DNA of 31,002 nt from Paulinella micropora (GCA_009731375.1 BJOX01000310.1:343595-374596), one strand, 5' to 3'; counted from the stretch's first letter, positions 1 through 11,558 are shown. Notes: a model not told the origin generated them from the letters alone. Program-made: numbers and translations.

Positions 1-4
1 AAAT

Positions 5-87
5 TACAACGACAACGACAACACGACAACGACGACAACGACAACGACGACAACGACGACAACGACAACGACAACGACGACAACGAT

Positions 88-132
<45 letters not shown>

Positions 133-143
133 AACAACAATAA
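5..143. repeat. compound AAC / ACGAC microsatellite
   Basis: The left edge is an array of AAC units interspersed with GAC units that becomes pure AAC toward the right. It ends at the start of the first full-length AAC-tailed element and is most simply the tail of another such element lying off the left edge. Confidence 0.9.
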
Positions 144-145
144 CT

Positions 146-1014
146 CGTGGACTAATCTCTCCTGCTTTCTCATTCTCTCTCTCTCTCTCTTTCTCTTTCT
201 TTCCTTCTGTTTCCTTCTCTCTCTTTTCCCGCCTCTTTTCGGCCTTGCGCCTGCTGTGACCTCAGTGTCACATCTTACTGACCCCATTCTCCCGCGGACT
301 GTCTCACCCGCAACCTGACGTCTTCTGTGGCCCAGCAAGAGTACTAGGGGGTGATCCTTTTCTCGTAGCCTACCCTTCTCCTTAAGTCACTCGATAGGGC
401 CTACCCATCCCTATCCTTTTTCCCGTTTCTTTCTGCGTTGGCCTCACAGCTCTAGGTTCAGAAGGTGGGCCCATGCGCAGGTGGGACTTTGCCACTTGAC
501 TGAATGCTAGAATGTGAGTCCACGCCTGTGTCTTACTCTGCAGGTATCAAGACAGCTCTTTCTTTCGGCCTGTGTGACTAATTGCTGATGTTTGCTAGCC
601 CGGTTCTATGAATATAGTTTCTCACGTGAGCATCTAACCTGTTGCTCTGACTGTTTTCCTATTGGCCACGGCGAGTTTCTCCTCCTCCTTTATCTTCCTT
701 CTCTGTTCCTCTTCCTCCTTTCTTGCTGGCTAGTTCTTTTGATCTAGCTTGCTCTCTTCGCTATCTTTCCTCCTCTCCCCTCTTGTTGTTGTTCTACATA
801 GTTCATGCTCTCTTGCTCTTTTCCTCTTCTCTATTTTTGCTTTTGAGCCTTGGAGTTCTATAGTACAATGAACAAGCTCTGGTGTGCCGACGGCCGGGGT
901 TGACAAGACGAAAGTCTTGACGTGGTATTTATTATATTTTTGGCCGTTGGTACACACCGTCTTATCATTGGTTTGAGTTATTAAATTAATTGAACAACAA
1001 CAACAACAACAACA
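146..1014 (+). mobile_element. AAC-tailed dispersed element, near full-length copy
   Basis: This copy starts with a CT-rich polypyrimidine block (about 150-240), passes through a GC-balanced middle, a second pyrimidine block (about 675-835), a conserved block around 860-900 containing CTCTGG and GGCCGGGG, then the conserved 3' block (GGCCGTTGG, ACACACCGTC, a TTATTAAATTAATTGAA-type end) and an (AAC)7 tail. The same order recurs at 3326-3891, 7015-7740 and 7924-8971, so it is a defined repeat unit and not random low-complexity DNA. No open frame in it resembles a protein. The polarity and simple-sequence tail are those of a retroposon, possibly non-autonomous. Family name unknown to me. Confidence 0.7.
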
Positions 1015-1117
1015 GGACGAAAGTCTTGAAGTGGCAGTTTTTATATTTTTGGCCGTTAGCCACACACCATCTAATCATTGGTTTCAGTTATTAGTCAAAT
1101 TGAACAACAACAACAAC
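1015..1117 (+). mobile_element. AAC-tailed element, 3'-end stub
   Basis: A 5'-truncated copy holding only the last ~85 bp of the family: the GACGAAAGTCTTGA block, GGCCGTTAGCC, the ACACACCATC motif and a short AAC tail. It begins directly after the AAC tail of the previous copy, the pattern expected for 5'-truncated retroposition into an existing tail or for unequal exchange between copies. Confidence 0.65.
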
Positions 1118-2010
1118 AGCTCACTTTCACCTACTCTCGTTCTCATGTATGTTAATGGTATGCATGATCATATACGCTTTCCTACCACATACTCATATAC
1201 GGACGACATAACTCGTCTCATAAGTGCTAAGGATACACAGGCCTTACAGGCCACGACACAGCAAGCACTCAATGACCTTACATCATATCTGAACTCTAAC
1301 ATACTTATACCTAGCCCTACGAAGACTACCTATACTATTTTTCGCAAACTGCCTCCTGCTATTGATGTGCGAACCAACTCCAACATACACATAACGCAAA
1401 GTTACTTGGAATCACACTGCAGGATAATCTCAGATAACATAGTCGACACATCATACAACGCATACAGCCTTTCACTGTCATTCTCCGATGCATCAACCAA
1501 ATACTCCATCAGCGTCAGCGGATACTACTTCAGCGCTACTACGCGCATGTCTACCCGCACCTCATCTATGGAATCACCATATGGGGATCAGACAATCCTG
1601 GAGCCAAGCATGTGCAGCCGCAAATAAGAACACACAGACAAGGCCTGCGACTACTAGCGGCCAAGCCGCTCCGAGCTCATACTTCGCCGATCAGACAACA
1701 ACTGGGCATACTATCGCTGCGAAACCTATAGCTTATCGAGTCTGCATACTCGACCACAAATACCGCTTCCCAAAAGCACAAATGGAACGAGCCGCAGCAC
1801 GACAACCACTACCAAGCCATAGGGCAAATGCACCGATATCCGACAAAAAGCAGTAGACAAAACAGACTTTACAGCAGTCACGAGGACACAAGCTCAAAAA
1901 AAGACTGTCAGGCTCTGGAGTAGTCTCCACAAACCATTCAAGACAATGAGATTATATCTTCCTTAAAAAAACAACTTAAAGCATACCTACTGACAAATAC
2001 ACATAACTAA
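1118..2010 (+). pseudogene. LINE (non-LTR retrotransposon) reverse transcriptase, C-terminal part, broken
   Basis: In frame 2 (1121 to about 1345) the translation reads like a LINE reverse transcriptase palm: an LVLMYVNGM stretch (cf. the family's iYINDl), then the catalytic motif as YTDD where YADD is usual, then a PTKTTYTIF stretch (cf. npxKT...F). After a frameshift between 1345 and 1405 the frame-1 translation starts LGITLQDN and contains YPHLIYGITIWG, the typical thumb-region signature (LGi.lD; YgI..WG), and runs to a TAA at 2008-2010. In-frame stops lie at 1435, 1729 and 1921. No 5' part (endonuclease, N-terminal RT) is present, so this is a 5'-truncated dead copy. The motif style is that of jockey/CR1/RTE-like LINEs; clade not assignable. 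About 145 bp of 3' sequence separate it from the GAA array, which could be its tail. Confidence 0.8.
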
Positions 2011-2155
2011 CTCACAAACATAAATATTAATGCATGTCATATTCATCACATAATTTCGTAGATGTGACATTACTTTGAAGGTCAACACCTCGGTTAATTT
2101 AAAACTTTTCCCAGTATTAAGTTTAAGTGGTTCTCCCTTGAATAATCCCGTTACT

Positions 2156-2373
2156 TGAAGAAGAAGAAGAAGAAGAAGAAGAAGAAGAAGAAGAAGAAGA
2201 AGAAGAAGAAGAAGAAGAAGAAGAAGAAGAAGAAGAAGAAGAAGAAGAAGAAGAAGAAGAAGAAGAAGGAAGAGGAAGAAGAAGAAGAAGAAGAAGGAGA
2301 AGAAGAAGAAGAAGAAGAAGAAGAAGAAGAAGAAGAAGAAGAAGAAGAAGAAGATGAAGGAGAAGAAGAAGAA
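2156..2373 (+). repeat. (GAA)n microsatellite, ~218 bp
   Basis: Nearly pure GAA/AAG triplets with a few GGA and GAT interruptions in the right half. It lies 145 bp beyond the LINE stop codon and may be the expanded 3' tail of that LINE, since the family tails in this window are all trinucleotide arrays. Long open frames here are only repeat translation. Confidence 0.9.
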
Positions 2374-2474
2374 ATAACAACAACAATAACAACAACAACA
2401 ACAACAACATCATATGTTATCATGGTTTGGTCGACAGTCACACTCCAACTAGTTCTTGATTATTAAGTAAATTC

Positions 2475-2508
<34 letters not shown>

Positions 2509-2634
2509 GCAGCAGCAGCAACAACAACAACAACAACAGCAACAGCAACAACAACATACTTGTTTTTAAGTTGCAGTTAAAGGCCGTTAGCCACGCACCA
2601 TCTTGCCATTGATTTACTTACTTTAATTAAATTC

Positions 2635-2701
<67 letters not shown>

Positions 2702-2960
2702 GCCTCGCACTCTTGCCATTGATTTAGTTACTTTAATTCAATTTAACAACAATGCATGTTGTTGTTGTTGTTGTTGTTGTTGTTCAATTTAATTATAGAT
2801 AATTTAATAACTAGGTGGAGTGTGGCTGTTGTTGTTGTTGTTGTTGTTGTTGTTCTTCAATTTAATTGAAGTAACTAAATCAATGGCAAGATGGTGCGTG
2901 GCTGTTGTTGTTGTTATTGTTGAATTTAACTAAAGTAACTATAATTAAATTGAACAAGAA

Positions 2961-3004
<44 letters not shown>

Positions 3005-3085
3005 TCCTTGGCAAGACGATGCGTGGCTGTTGTTGTTGTTGTTGTTGAATTTATTAAAGTAACTATAATTATATTAAACAACAAG

Positions 3086-3129
<44 letters not shown>

Positions 3130-3222
3130 ACATACTCAATTGAAGTTATATCAACAACAACAACAGCAACAACAACAGCCACGCACCATCTTGCCATTGA
3201 TTTATTTACTTTAATTAAATTG

Positions 3223-3256
<34 letters not shown>

Positions 3257-3294
3257 GCCACACTCCAGCTAGTTATTGATTATTAATTAAAATG

Positions 3295-3325
<31 letters not shown>
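2374..3325. repeat. AAC/GTT arrays with many 3'-end stubs of the AAC-tailed family, both orientations
   Basis: The stretch alternates AAC (or GTT) arrays with 40-70 bp stubs that carry the family's terminal block: CACACCATCTTGCCATTGAT-like sequence followed by TTAATTAAATT(G)AAC. Plus-oriented stubs lie near 2410-2490, 2577-2640, 2703-2750, 3180-3225 and 3258-3300. Minus-oriented stubs, starting with GTT arrays and reading toward GGTGCGTGGCTG, lie near 2758-2830, 2852-2905 and 3004-3075. No coding sequence is visible. Confidence 0.8.
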
Positions 3326-3839
3326 CCTGTTTGAATGCTAGGCTGTGACTCCTTGCTTTTTCTGACCTTGAAGGTATATAGACAGCTCTTTCCTTCGGCC
3401 TCCAGCGCCTGTGACTAATTGCTGGTGCTTGCCTGCTCCATTCGACTTGTTCATCTCACACGCGAGCTTCTCTCAGACTCAGACTGTTTCTTCATTGGCC
3501 ACGGCGAGTCTCTCCTCCTCCTCCATCTTCCCTCTCTCGTCCTCTTCTCCCTTCTCCGCGGACTTGCTCTTCTCCCACGGCTTGTCTGCTCTCTTCACTG
3601 TCTTTCCTCTTCTCCCTCCTTTGGTGTTGTTCTACTATAGTGTATGCTCTTCTGCTCCCTTTTCCTCTTTCTTTATTTCTTGTTTCTGAGCTCTAGAGTC
3701 CTATAGTACAGTGAGCATGCTCTGGCGTCCCAAGTTGGCTGGGGATGATTAGACATTTATTACTTGTCTTTAAGTGGCACTCTAAGGCCGTTAGCCATGC
3801 ACCATCATGCCATTGATTTAGTTACTTTAACTAAATTGT

Positions 3840-3883
<44 letters not shown>

Positions 3884-3891
3884 AACAACAC
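3326..3891 (+). mobile_element. AAC-tailed element, partial 5'-truncated copy
   Basis: It starts inside the family's middle (TGAATGCTAGGCTGTGA, shared with about 500-515 and 7170-7185), continues through the CCTTCGGCCTCCAGCGC block, the pyrimidine-rich block with CACGGCGAG, the TATAGTACAGTGAGCATGC block and the GGCCGTTAGCC 3' block, and ends in an AAC tail of about 50 bp (3842-3891). It aligns along its length with the copies at 146-1014 and 7015-7740. Confidence 0.7.
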
Positions 3892-3964
3892 CCTCATCTC
3901 ACGTCCTCTGTCTCTTATGCTCTCCTCATCAAATGTGTGACGCCACGGATGGGTTATCTCTCCC

Positions 3965-5030
3965 GTGTTTGTCCCGCACACCTTGTTTGCCCCATCTCTC
4001 ACTCTCTTCGACTCCATGGTTCAATCCTGCTTCACTACACGCTTTCACCTCCCACCCTTCACCTCCCTATCTGCCTTGGCACTATACGCACTCACCTTGC
4101 CAGGCAGATACGGTATGTGTGGTTTAGGATGTACTGAGGCTGTGTCTCCAGCAGCATATCTATCCTCTTTCCTACAAGGCTTTGATGGAGGTGCCCTAGA
4201 AGGTAGAGATCCGCGTGAGTGCTAAAAGCTAGCGGATGACCTAGCCGAGCTCTATGATGGCATACCAACCATCCTGGGCTCAACGACACGCACTCTGGCG
4301 CATCGGGGTGTTCCAACTGAGCTGATTGAGCATATCATGACTCCCAACACTCCTGCTCCCCGCCACCTCCAGAGAATCCATTCAAGACACATCTGGTCGG
4401 ACCATCTGGAAGCGACCAGGACTTGCGAAAACTGCTGGCCTACCAGCACAGCCCTCCTCCTCTCTTCCCGTCAAATAGGTGCTCGTGCACTCCCGTTTTC
4501 CATTGTGCCCACCATGCCGGAATTCATTCTTTCTGTTCAGGGCAGCTATCTTCACACGCATCCCAGGCCTTGCGTGCCTAGACTTCCCCGAAACTGGCAT
4601 ACCGTGTCACACATGTAATGCCGTGCTTACACGCGAATCCTACGTGCAGCATTATATCGCGCGCTCATGTTATGCGGCTGCTGGTGCGGTCATCAGGCGA
4701 CATGACGCCTATGTCCAGATGCTTGCGCGGTTCCTCCGTCGATGTGGAGCGCAGGTTGAAATTGAACCATCCAACCTCCTCCAGCCCACGAATGATCCAC
4801 CGGACCTCCGGGTCTGGTGGCTCCCGAGTCAAAACTGTCCCCCCAACGCGCTCATTGATGTCTCCTTCGCGACACCTACAGCTGCACCTATTGTCCGTTC
4901 AGCTGCCACAGCACCTCTTGCTGCAGCCACAGCCATAGAACACGTCAAGAAAAGACGTTATGGGGAGATGCCAACCAGCTCGCGTTCCATTTGTGGTCGA
5001 GACGTCGGGTGCTCTTGGGTTTGCTAACCC
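3965..5030 (+). pseudogene. LINE C-terminal region: CCHC zinc knuckle plus restriction-like endonuclease, broken
   Basis: Frame 2 from 3965 contains LPGRYGMCGLG followed by SPAAYLSSF, the 'LP.R.GGLGL...aAfl' linker typical of LINE proteins downstream of the RT. It continues past one TAA (4223) through HRGVPTELIEHIM. Near 4480 the frame changes to 3. There a C-x2-C-x11-H-x5-C knuckle (CHTCN...H...C) is followed by RHDAYVQMLARFLRRCG, a PPDLRVWW...ALIDVSF pair (the PD...D core of restriction-like endonucleases) and KKRRYG. A further frameshift near 4965 leads to PFVVETSGALGF in frame 1, a plausible end of the domain. The order knuckle then PD-D/E-K nuclease is that of R2/CRE-type LINEs (RLE class), so this is a different lineage from the RT fragment at 1118-2010. 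The copy is dead: one stop, at least two frameshifts and no RT core. Confidence 0.75.
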
Positions 5031-5145
5031 CATACTAAGACTTAGTATCACGCGTGAGCTTCTATCTTGTTGCTCGAACTGTTTTCTCATTGTCACGGCG
5101 AGTTTCTCCTCCTCCTTCATCTCCTTCTCTCTTCCTCTTCCTCCC
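5031..5145 (+). mobile_element. AAC-tailed element middle block joined to LINE end
   Basis: Directly after the endonuclease coding end the sequence becomes CCCATACTAAGACTTAGTAT, CACGCGTGAGC, then CACGGCGAGTTTCTCCTCC, matching the middle of the AAC-tailed family at 7275-7360 and 8390-8470. At 5146 the match stops and inverts to minus-strand family sequence, so this is a rearrangement joint. Confidence 0.6.
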
Positions 5146-5817
5146 GTGCATGGATAACGGCCTTTAAACCCACTTAAAGACAAGTAGATGTCTAATCATC
5201 CCCGGCCGACTCGGGACGCCAGAGCACGCTCACTGTACCATAGGACTCTAGAGCTCAAAGACAAGAAACGAAGAGAGAGGGGAAAGGAGCAGAAGAGCAT
5301 GCACTGTAGTAAAACAACAACATAAGAGGGTGTATGTTGTTGTTGTTGTTGTTGTTGTTAATTTAATTACAGTAATTAAACCAATGGCATGATGGTGCAT
5401 GGATAACGGCCTTCAAACCCACTTAAAGACAAGTAGATGTCTAATCATCCCCGGCCGACTCGGGACGCCAGAGCATGCTCACTGTACTATAGGACTCTAG
5501 AGCTCAAAGACAAAAAATAAAGAGAGAAAAAAGGAGCAGAAGAGCATGCACTATGTTGTTGTTGTTGTTGTTGTTGTTGTTGAATTTAATATCAATAATA
5601 AAATTTAAACAAAGTACTTAAAATGCAAGATGGTGTGTGGCTACGGCCTTCACTTGCCACTTTCATCCCCGGCCGACGGGACGCCAGAGCCTGCTAAATA
5701 TAAGACTATAGATCCCTAGAGCTCGGAAACAAAAAAAATAAAGAAAGAAGGAATGAGCAGAAGAGTGTGCCCTATAGTCGAACAACAACAAGAAAGGGAG
5801 AGGAAAGATAGTGAGCG
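5146..5817 (-). mobile_element. three nested minus-strand AAC-tailed element copies
   Basis: Three consecutive reverse-oriented 3' parts (about 5146-5332, 5333-5552, 5553-5817) each read GTGCATGGATAACGGCC or GTGTGTGGCTACGGCC, then TAATCATCCCCGGCCGACTC-like sequence, CGGGACGCCAGAGC, a CTATAGGACTCTAGAGCTC block, and end near AGAAGAGCATGCACT. The second and third begin with GTT arrays, i.e. their tails on the minus strand. The first two are nearly identical, pointing to local duplication. Confidence 0.65.
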
Positions 5818-6952
5818 ATGCAGACTAGAATCTTCGGAGCTAGCCTACCTATGCATCATGCCACTGGTTTAATTACTGTAATTAAATTTACAACAACAAC
5901 AACAACAACAACAACATTTATTATTAAATTGAACCACAACAACAACAACAACAACAACAACACGCCGTTATCCATGCACCATCATGCATTTGGTTTAATT
6001 ACTGTAATTAAATTTACAACAACAACAAAAACAACAACAACAACAACAACAACATGTTCTAGCGTCCCGTGTCGGCTGGGGATAATTAGACATCTACTTG
6101 TCTTTAAGTGGGTTTAAGGCCGTTATCCACGCACCATCATGCCACTGGTTTAATTACTGTAATTAAATTTACAACAACAACAACAACAACAACAACAACA
6201 CATGCTCTGGCGTCCCGTGTCGGCTGGGGGACATCTATTTGTCTTTAAGTGGGTTTAAGGTCGTTATCCATGCACCATCATGCCACTAGTTTAATTACTT
6301 TAATTAAATTTACAACAACAACAACAAGAAAACAACAACAACAGGCCTATAGTCCCATATCTAGCAGGCTCTGGCTTCCCGTCGGCCGGGGATGAAAGTG
6401 GAAATTGAAGGCCGTAGCCACACACCATCTTGCATTTTAAATACTTTGTTTAAGTTTTATTATTATTATTAAATTGAACAACACCAACAACAACAACAAC
6501 AACAACATTAATTAGATTGTTCTACAACTGTTGTATTATTATTAAATTTTACAACAACAACAACAACAACACCAACAACAACAAAACAACAACAACAACA
6601 ACAACAACAACAATTGCCACTGATTTATTTAATATTATTATTAATATTAATTAGATTGTTCTACAACTGTTGTATTATTATTAAATTTTACAACAACAAC
6701 AACAACAACAATTCCACTGATTTAGTTAATATTATTATTAATATTAATCAGATTGTTCTACAACTGTTGTATTATTATTAAATTTTACAACAACAACAAC
6801 AATAACAACAACAACGACAACGACAACGACAACGACGACAACAACAACAACAACACAACAACAACAACAACAACAACAACATTGAAGGCCGTAGCCACAC
6901 ACCATCTTGCATTTTAAATGATTGTTTAAGTTTTATTATCACTATTAAATTG

Positions 6953-7011
<59 letters not shown>

Positions 7012-7014
7012 CGC
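5818..7014 (+). mobile_element. cluster of 5'-truncated AAC-tailed element 3' ends
   Basis: At least eight plus-oriented stubs follow each other, each ending in an (AAC)n tail: near 5845-5915, 5965-6052, 6053-6200, 6201-6345, 6346-6510, 6511-6620, 6621-6715, 6716-6880 and 6881-7014. Two subfamilies are visible: one ending TAATTACTGTAATTAAATTT, the other ending GTTCTACAACTGTTGTATTA then TTATTAAATTTTAC. The latter is repeated three times in tandem at 6520-6790. No coding potential beyond repeat translation. Confidence 0.65.
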
Positions 7015-7768
7015 TCTGCCGTCTTCCCTTACTTTGGCCAGATGATTGGGCGTTTTCTCCCTTTCTCCCCTGACTCTCTTGCACGGGTTCTTAGTCCTAG
7101 GTCCACAAGTCGGGCCCATGGCTATTGCAGGTTACCTTGTGGCCATGGGGCGGGCGTCCACCACTTGTGCGTATGCTAGGCTATGCTACCTTGTGTCGCT
7201 TTCTCTGGCTCTGAAGGCTTTCTTTACACTCCTTCGGCCTCCAGCGCATGTGACTATTTGCTGGTGTTTGCCTACCCCATACTATGTTCTTAGTATCGCG
7301 CGTGAGCATCTCACTTTTTGCTCGGACACTGCTCTCATGGTCTTGGCGAGTCTCTACTCCTCCTTCCTCTCCCTCTCTGTCTTCCTCTTCTCCCTCTTGG
7401 TAGGCTAGTTCTCCTCGCTCTTGTCTGCCTCTCTCACTACCTTTCCTCCTCTCCCTCCCCTGTTGTTGACCACTATAGTGCACGTCCTCTGGCTCTCTTT
7501 TCCTCTATCTATATTTTTTGTTTTTGAGCCTCTGGATCATATAGTGCAGTGAGCAAGCTCTGGCGTCTAGAATCGGCACGAGATGACTAGATTATTTTCT
7601 GGAAGTGGCGCATATCTGGGGGTATACACATACGAGTCGAAAGCCACACACCAACTTGCCACTGGTTTAGTTAATATTGATTAATATTAATTAGATTGCT
7701 CTGCAACCGTTGTATTATTATCATTAAATTTTACAACAACAACAACAACAACAACAACAAACAACAAC

Positions 7769-7825
<57 letters not shown>

Positions 7826-7891
7826 AAACAAAAAACAAAAAAAAACAAGAACAACAACAACAACAACAACAACAACAGCAACAGCAACAGC

Positions 7892-7923
<32 letters not shown>
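7015..7923 (+). mobile_element. AAC-tailed element, long copy A of a duplicated pair
   Basis: Family order is complete from the GGCCAGATGATTGGGC block (7038) through GCACGGGTTCTTAGTCCTAG, the CTTCGGCCTCCAGCGC block, the pyrimidine block, the TATAGTGCAGTGAGCAAGC block, GAGTCGAAAGCCACACACCA and a TTATCATTAAATTTTAC end. The tail (about 7733-7922) is compound: AAC units with A-rich and AGC-containing interruptions. It matches 8147-8840 almost base for base at a spacing of about 1,108 bp. Confidence 0.75.
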
Positions 7924-8971
<1,048 letters not shown>

Positions 8972-9057
8972 TCCACTTTCTGCTAATAAAGGGAATTTGG
9001 AAATTTCGCGCCTGGAAAAGGATCTGGGATTTTGCGGTGTAAGCCCTCCAACTTCCT

Positions 9058-9152
9058 TAGGTAGGTAGGTAGGTAGGTAGGTAGGTAGGTAGGTAGGTAG
9101 GTAGGTAGGTAGAGGTAGATAGAAATATAGGTATGTAGGTATGTAGAGGTAG
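9058..9152. repeat. (AGGT)n tetranucleotide array
   Basis: About 13 perfect TAGG units, then degenerate units (AGAT, TATAGG, TATG) to about 9152. From there to 9368 the sequence is unique with no gene visible. Confidence 0.9.
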
Positions 9153-9368
9153 GTAGATAGATATTTGCAGGTGTCATAACTAATTAAAAACAGCACTCGT
9201 AGCTAACGAACACAGAGAAGACATTACACGATGATTATGTATTTCACAACGCGCTTGATGCAAGAAAAAAACCACAGGGAGTAAAGTAAATATGTCAGGC
9301 AACCCATACACATCATCAGGAACCATATATCAAAGCTGGATGAAGGGAAGTGAGAAGTGGGAACATAA

Positions 9369-9369
9369 G

Positions 9370-9440
<71 letters not shown>

Positions 9441-9515
9441 TTTCTATTTTCTATTATCTATTATCTATCATCTATCATATATTATCTATTATCTATTATC
9501 TATCATCTATCTGTA
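9369..9515 (+). repeat. (ATCT)n array with degenerate flank
   Basis: About 18 perfect ATCT units to 9442, followed by TATTATCT/ATCATCT-type decayed units to about 9515. Long open frames rich in Y, L, I and S across 9292-10175 are translations of tetranucleotide repeat and are not genes. Confidence 0.95.
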
Positions 9516-9517
9516 TC

Positions 9518-9552
<35 letters not shown>

Positions 9553-9706
9553 TATATATATTATATACATATATATATACATATATATATATGTATATAT
9601 ATATATACCTGTATCTATATCTATATCTATATCTATATCATCTATATCAAAATCTATATCTATATCTATATCTATATCTATATCTATATCTATATCTACA
9701 TCTACA
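9516..9706. repeat. (TA)n and (TATATC)n arrays
   Basis: TA dinucleotides with occasional TATG/TATAC breaks to about 9608, then a hexamer array TATATC interrupted once near 9640. The hexamer is a one-step variant of both the TA and ATCT arrays on either side. Confidence 0.9.
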
Positions 9707-9851
9707 TCTTCTCTACCAACCCATCCTACCTACCTACCTACCCTGTCTACCTACCTACCTACCTACCTACCTACCTACCTACCTTCCTATCTATCTATCT
9801 ATCTACCTATCGACCCATCGACCTATCTATCTACCTATCTATCTATCTATC

Positions 9852-9892
<41 letters not shown>

Positions 9893-9995
9893 CATCTATC
9901 CATCTATCTATCTATCTATCTATCCATCCATCCATCCATTATATCTATCTAATCTATCTATATATCTATCTATGTATCTATCTATCCATCTATCC

Positions 9996-10032
<37 letters not shown>

Positions 10033-10100
10033 CCAACCAACCAACCTACCTACCTACCTACCTACCAACCTACCAACCTACCAACCTACCTACCTACCTA
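9707..10100 (+). repeat. interleaved (CTAC)n / (CTAT)n / (CCAT)n arrays
   Basis: Blocks of CTAC (9728-9783, 10031-10100) flank blocks of CTAT and CCAT (9784-10030). Units switch repeatedly by single C/T transitions, which looks like step-wise conversion within one expanding array. Confidence 0.9.
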
Positions 10101-10102
10101 CT

Positions 10103-10159
<57 letters not shown>

Positions 10160-10187
10160 TTACTACTACCATTAATACTACAGCAGC

Positions 10188-10251
<64 letters not shown>

Positions 10252-10350
10252 GCTGCTGCTACTACTACTGCTACTGCTACTACTGCTCCCACTCCTCTCC
10301 TATTCCTTCTCCTACTCCTTATCCTACTCCTCCTCCTCCCACTACTACTA

Positions 10351-10390
<40 letters not shown>

Positions 10391-10400
10391 GACTACTACT

Positions 10401-10445
<45 letters not shown>

Positions 10446-10476
10446 TACTGCTACTACTACTACTACTACGGTACTG

Positions 10477-10510
<34 letters not shown>

Positions 10511-10543
10511 CACTACTACTTCTACTATTACTACTACTAATGT
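10101..10543 (+). repeat. (CTA)n trinucleotide array with AAC and CCT islands
   Basis: CTA/ACT triplets predominate; an AAC island lies at 10183-10220 and a CCTACTCCT-type island at 10285-10345. Open frames here on either strand are repeat translation. Confidence 0.9.
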
Positions 10544-10611
10544 AGAATGTTGATTGTACGTAAAAGCATACAATTTACCTGCAGCTGCAGCATCCACGAC
10601 ATTGGGCGGTG

Positions 10612-10830
10612 TGTGTGTGTGGGGGGGGGGGGCAGGGGCTGGAGCAGGAGCAGGAGGGNNNNNNNNNNNNNNNNNNNNNNNNNNNNNNNNNNNNNGGGGC
10701 TGGAGCAGGAGCAGGAGGGTAGGTGGGGTGAGGAGGAAGAGGAGGGAAAAGGGAGGAGGACGGAGAAAGGGAAGGAGCAGGAACGACGACGGGAGGGAGG
10801 GAGGGAGGAGGAGGAGGAGGAGCAGGAGGA
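10612..10830 (+). repeat. G-rich block with 37-bp assembly gap
   Basis: A TG run and G12 run (10612-10632) lead to GCTGGAGCAGGAGCAGGAGG, an N gap (10659-10695), the same GCTGGAGCAGGAGCAGGAGG again, then GGA-rich sequence to 10830. Because both gap edges are identical, the gap may be an unresolved overlap of two contigs and not missing sequence. Confidence 0.8.
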
Positions 10831-10851
10831 AGAGGGGCAGGAAGGATGATT

Positions 10852-11017
10852 CCTTACCTTTATTCTTCTTTGCAGTTTTATCATTGGTTGCAAGACGTCG
10901 TTATCCTTCAAATAGGTTTCCTCTTTCTTTAATTTCTTCACGTCCTTATCACCTTTTCTTTCTGTCTGTTCAAGATGGGCCTCTTTTCCTCGAAGCCTGC
11001 GAAGTACATCTGCGAAG
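10852..11017 (-). other. candidate coding exon, unrecognised coiled-coil-like protein
   Basis: On the minus strand an open frame of about 50 codons begins after a CTTCGCAG acceptor-like site (about 11017), contains DVLRRLRGKEAHLEQTE and VKKLKKEETYLKDND, and ends at AATAAAG followed by a consensus donor GTAAGG (about 10852). Composition is charged and heptad-like, unlike the repeat translations around it. No family is recognised. It may be one exon of a minus-strand gene whose neighbours are lost among repeats, or chance. The donor is the best single argument. Confidence 0.3.
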
Positions 11018-11334
11018 AATGTAATGCTCGTTCTTGAAATGTGTGGTTGCGTTTCAAATATAGGTAGAAATATTACAGAACATAACGCTGGTATGATAGC
11101 ATTGACATCAGTAAAGGAGTCATAGAGCTATGGCAAGCATATTTGCTTTATCCTTGCTAAAATCTGGTTCTCCCGTTCCCCGAATCTAATTTTGATTTTG
11201 TTGCACTGTTCTGTAGGTGGGCATAAATTCCAAGAAAACGAACTCGAAATATATGAAAAACACATGTAAGTGTCCGTTCCTCATCTTCATTTCCCTTACT
11301 CCTCTCTTCTCTTCTTTCCTCTGTTCTCTAACCT
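11018..11334. other. unassigned unique sequence
   Basis: Unique, AT-leaning sequence with no recognisable gene. A short minus-strand open stretch around 11160-11205 (IRFGERENQILAR) after a CTACAG acceptor-like site is coiled-coil-like and could belong with the exon candidate at 10852-11017, but it lacks a donor before its stop. Confidence 0.3.
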
Positions 11335-11530
11335 CCTCTCCTCTCCTCTACTCTACTCTACTCTACTCTACTCTACTCTACTCTACTCTACTACTCTACT
11401 CTACTCTTCTCTTCTCTGCTCTGCTCTTTTCTACTCTCCTCTCCTCTCCTCTTTTCTCCTCTTTTCTCCTCTCCTCTTCTCTCCTACATCGCTTCTACCC
11501 TCGCCTCTCCTCTCTTCAACTCTCTCCTCT
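11335..11530 (+). repeat. (CTCTA)n and CTCTT-rich array
   Basis: A pentamer array CTCTA/ACTCT (about 11345-11405) decays into CTCTT and CTCCT units up to about 11530. Flanking S/L-rich frames are repeat translation. Confidence 0.85.
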
Positions 11531-11558
11531 CCTTTCTTCACCCTCTCCTTTTGCTTTT

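Noticed and set aside
2123-3263. Long open frames of poly-K/E, poly-L, poly-S, poly-N, poly-V and poly-C
   Set aside because: Pure translations of GAA and AAC arrays in different frames; no non-repeat coding sequence in them.
9058-9152. AGGT array as a telomere-like repeat
   Set aside because: Tetranucleotide TAGG is not a usual telomere unit, lies internally and grades into other tetranucleotides.
9292-10292. Frames of up to 200 codons rich in Y, L, I, S (9292-10175) and V (10098-10292)
   Set aside because: Translations of ATCT, CTAC, TATATC and CTA repeats.
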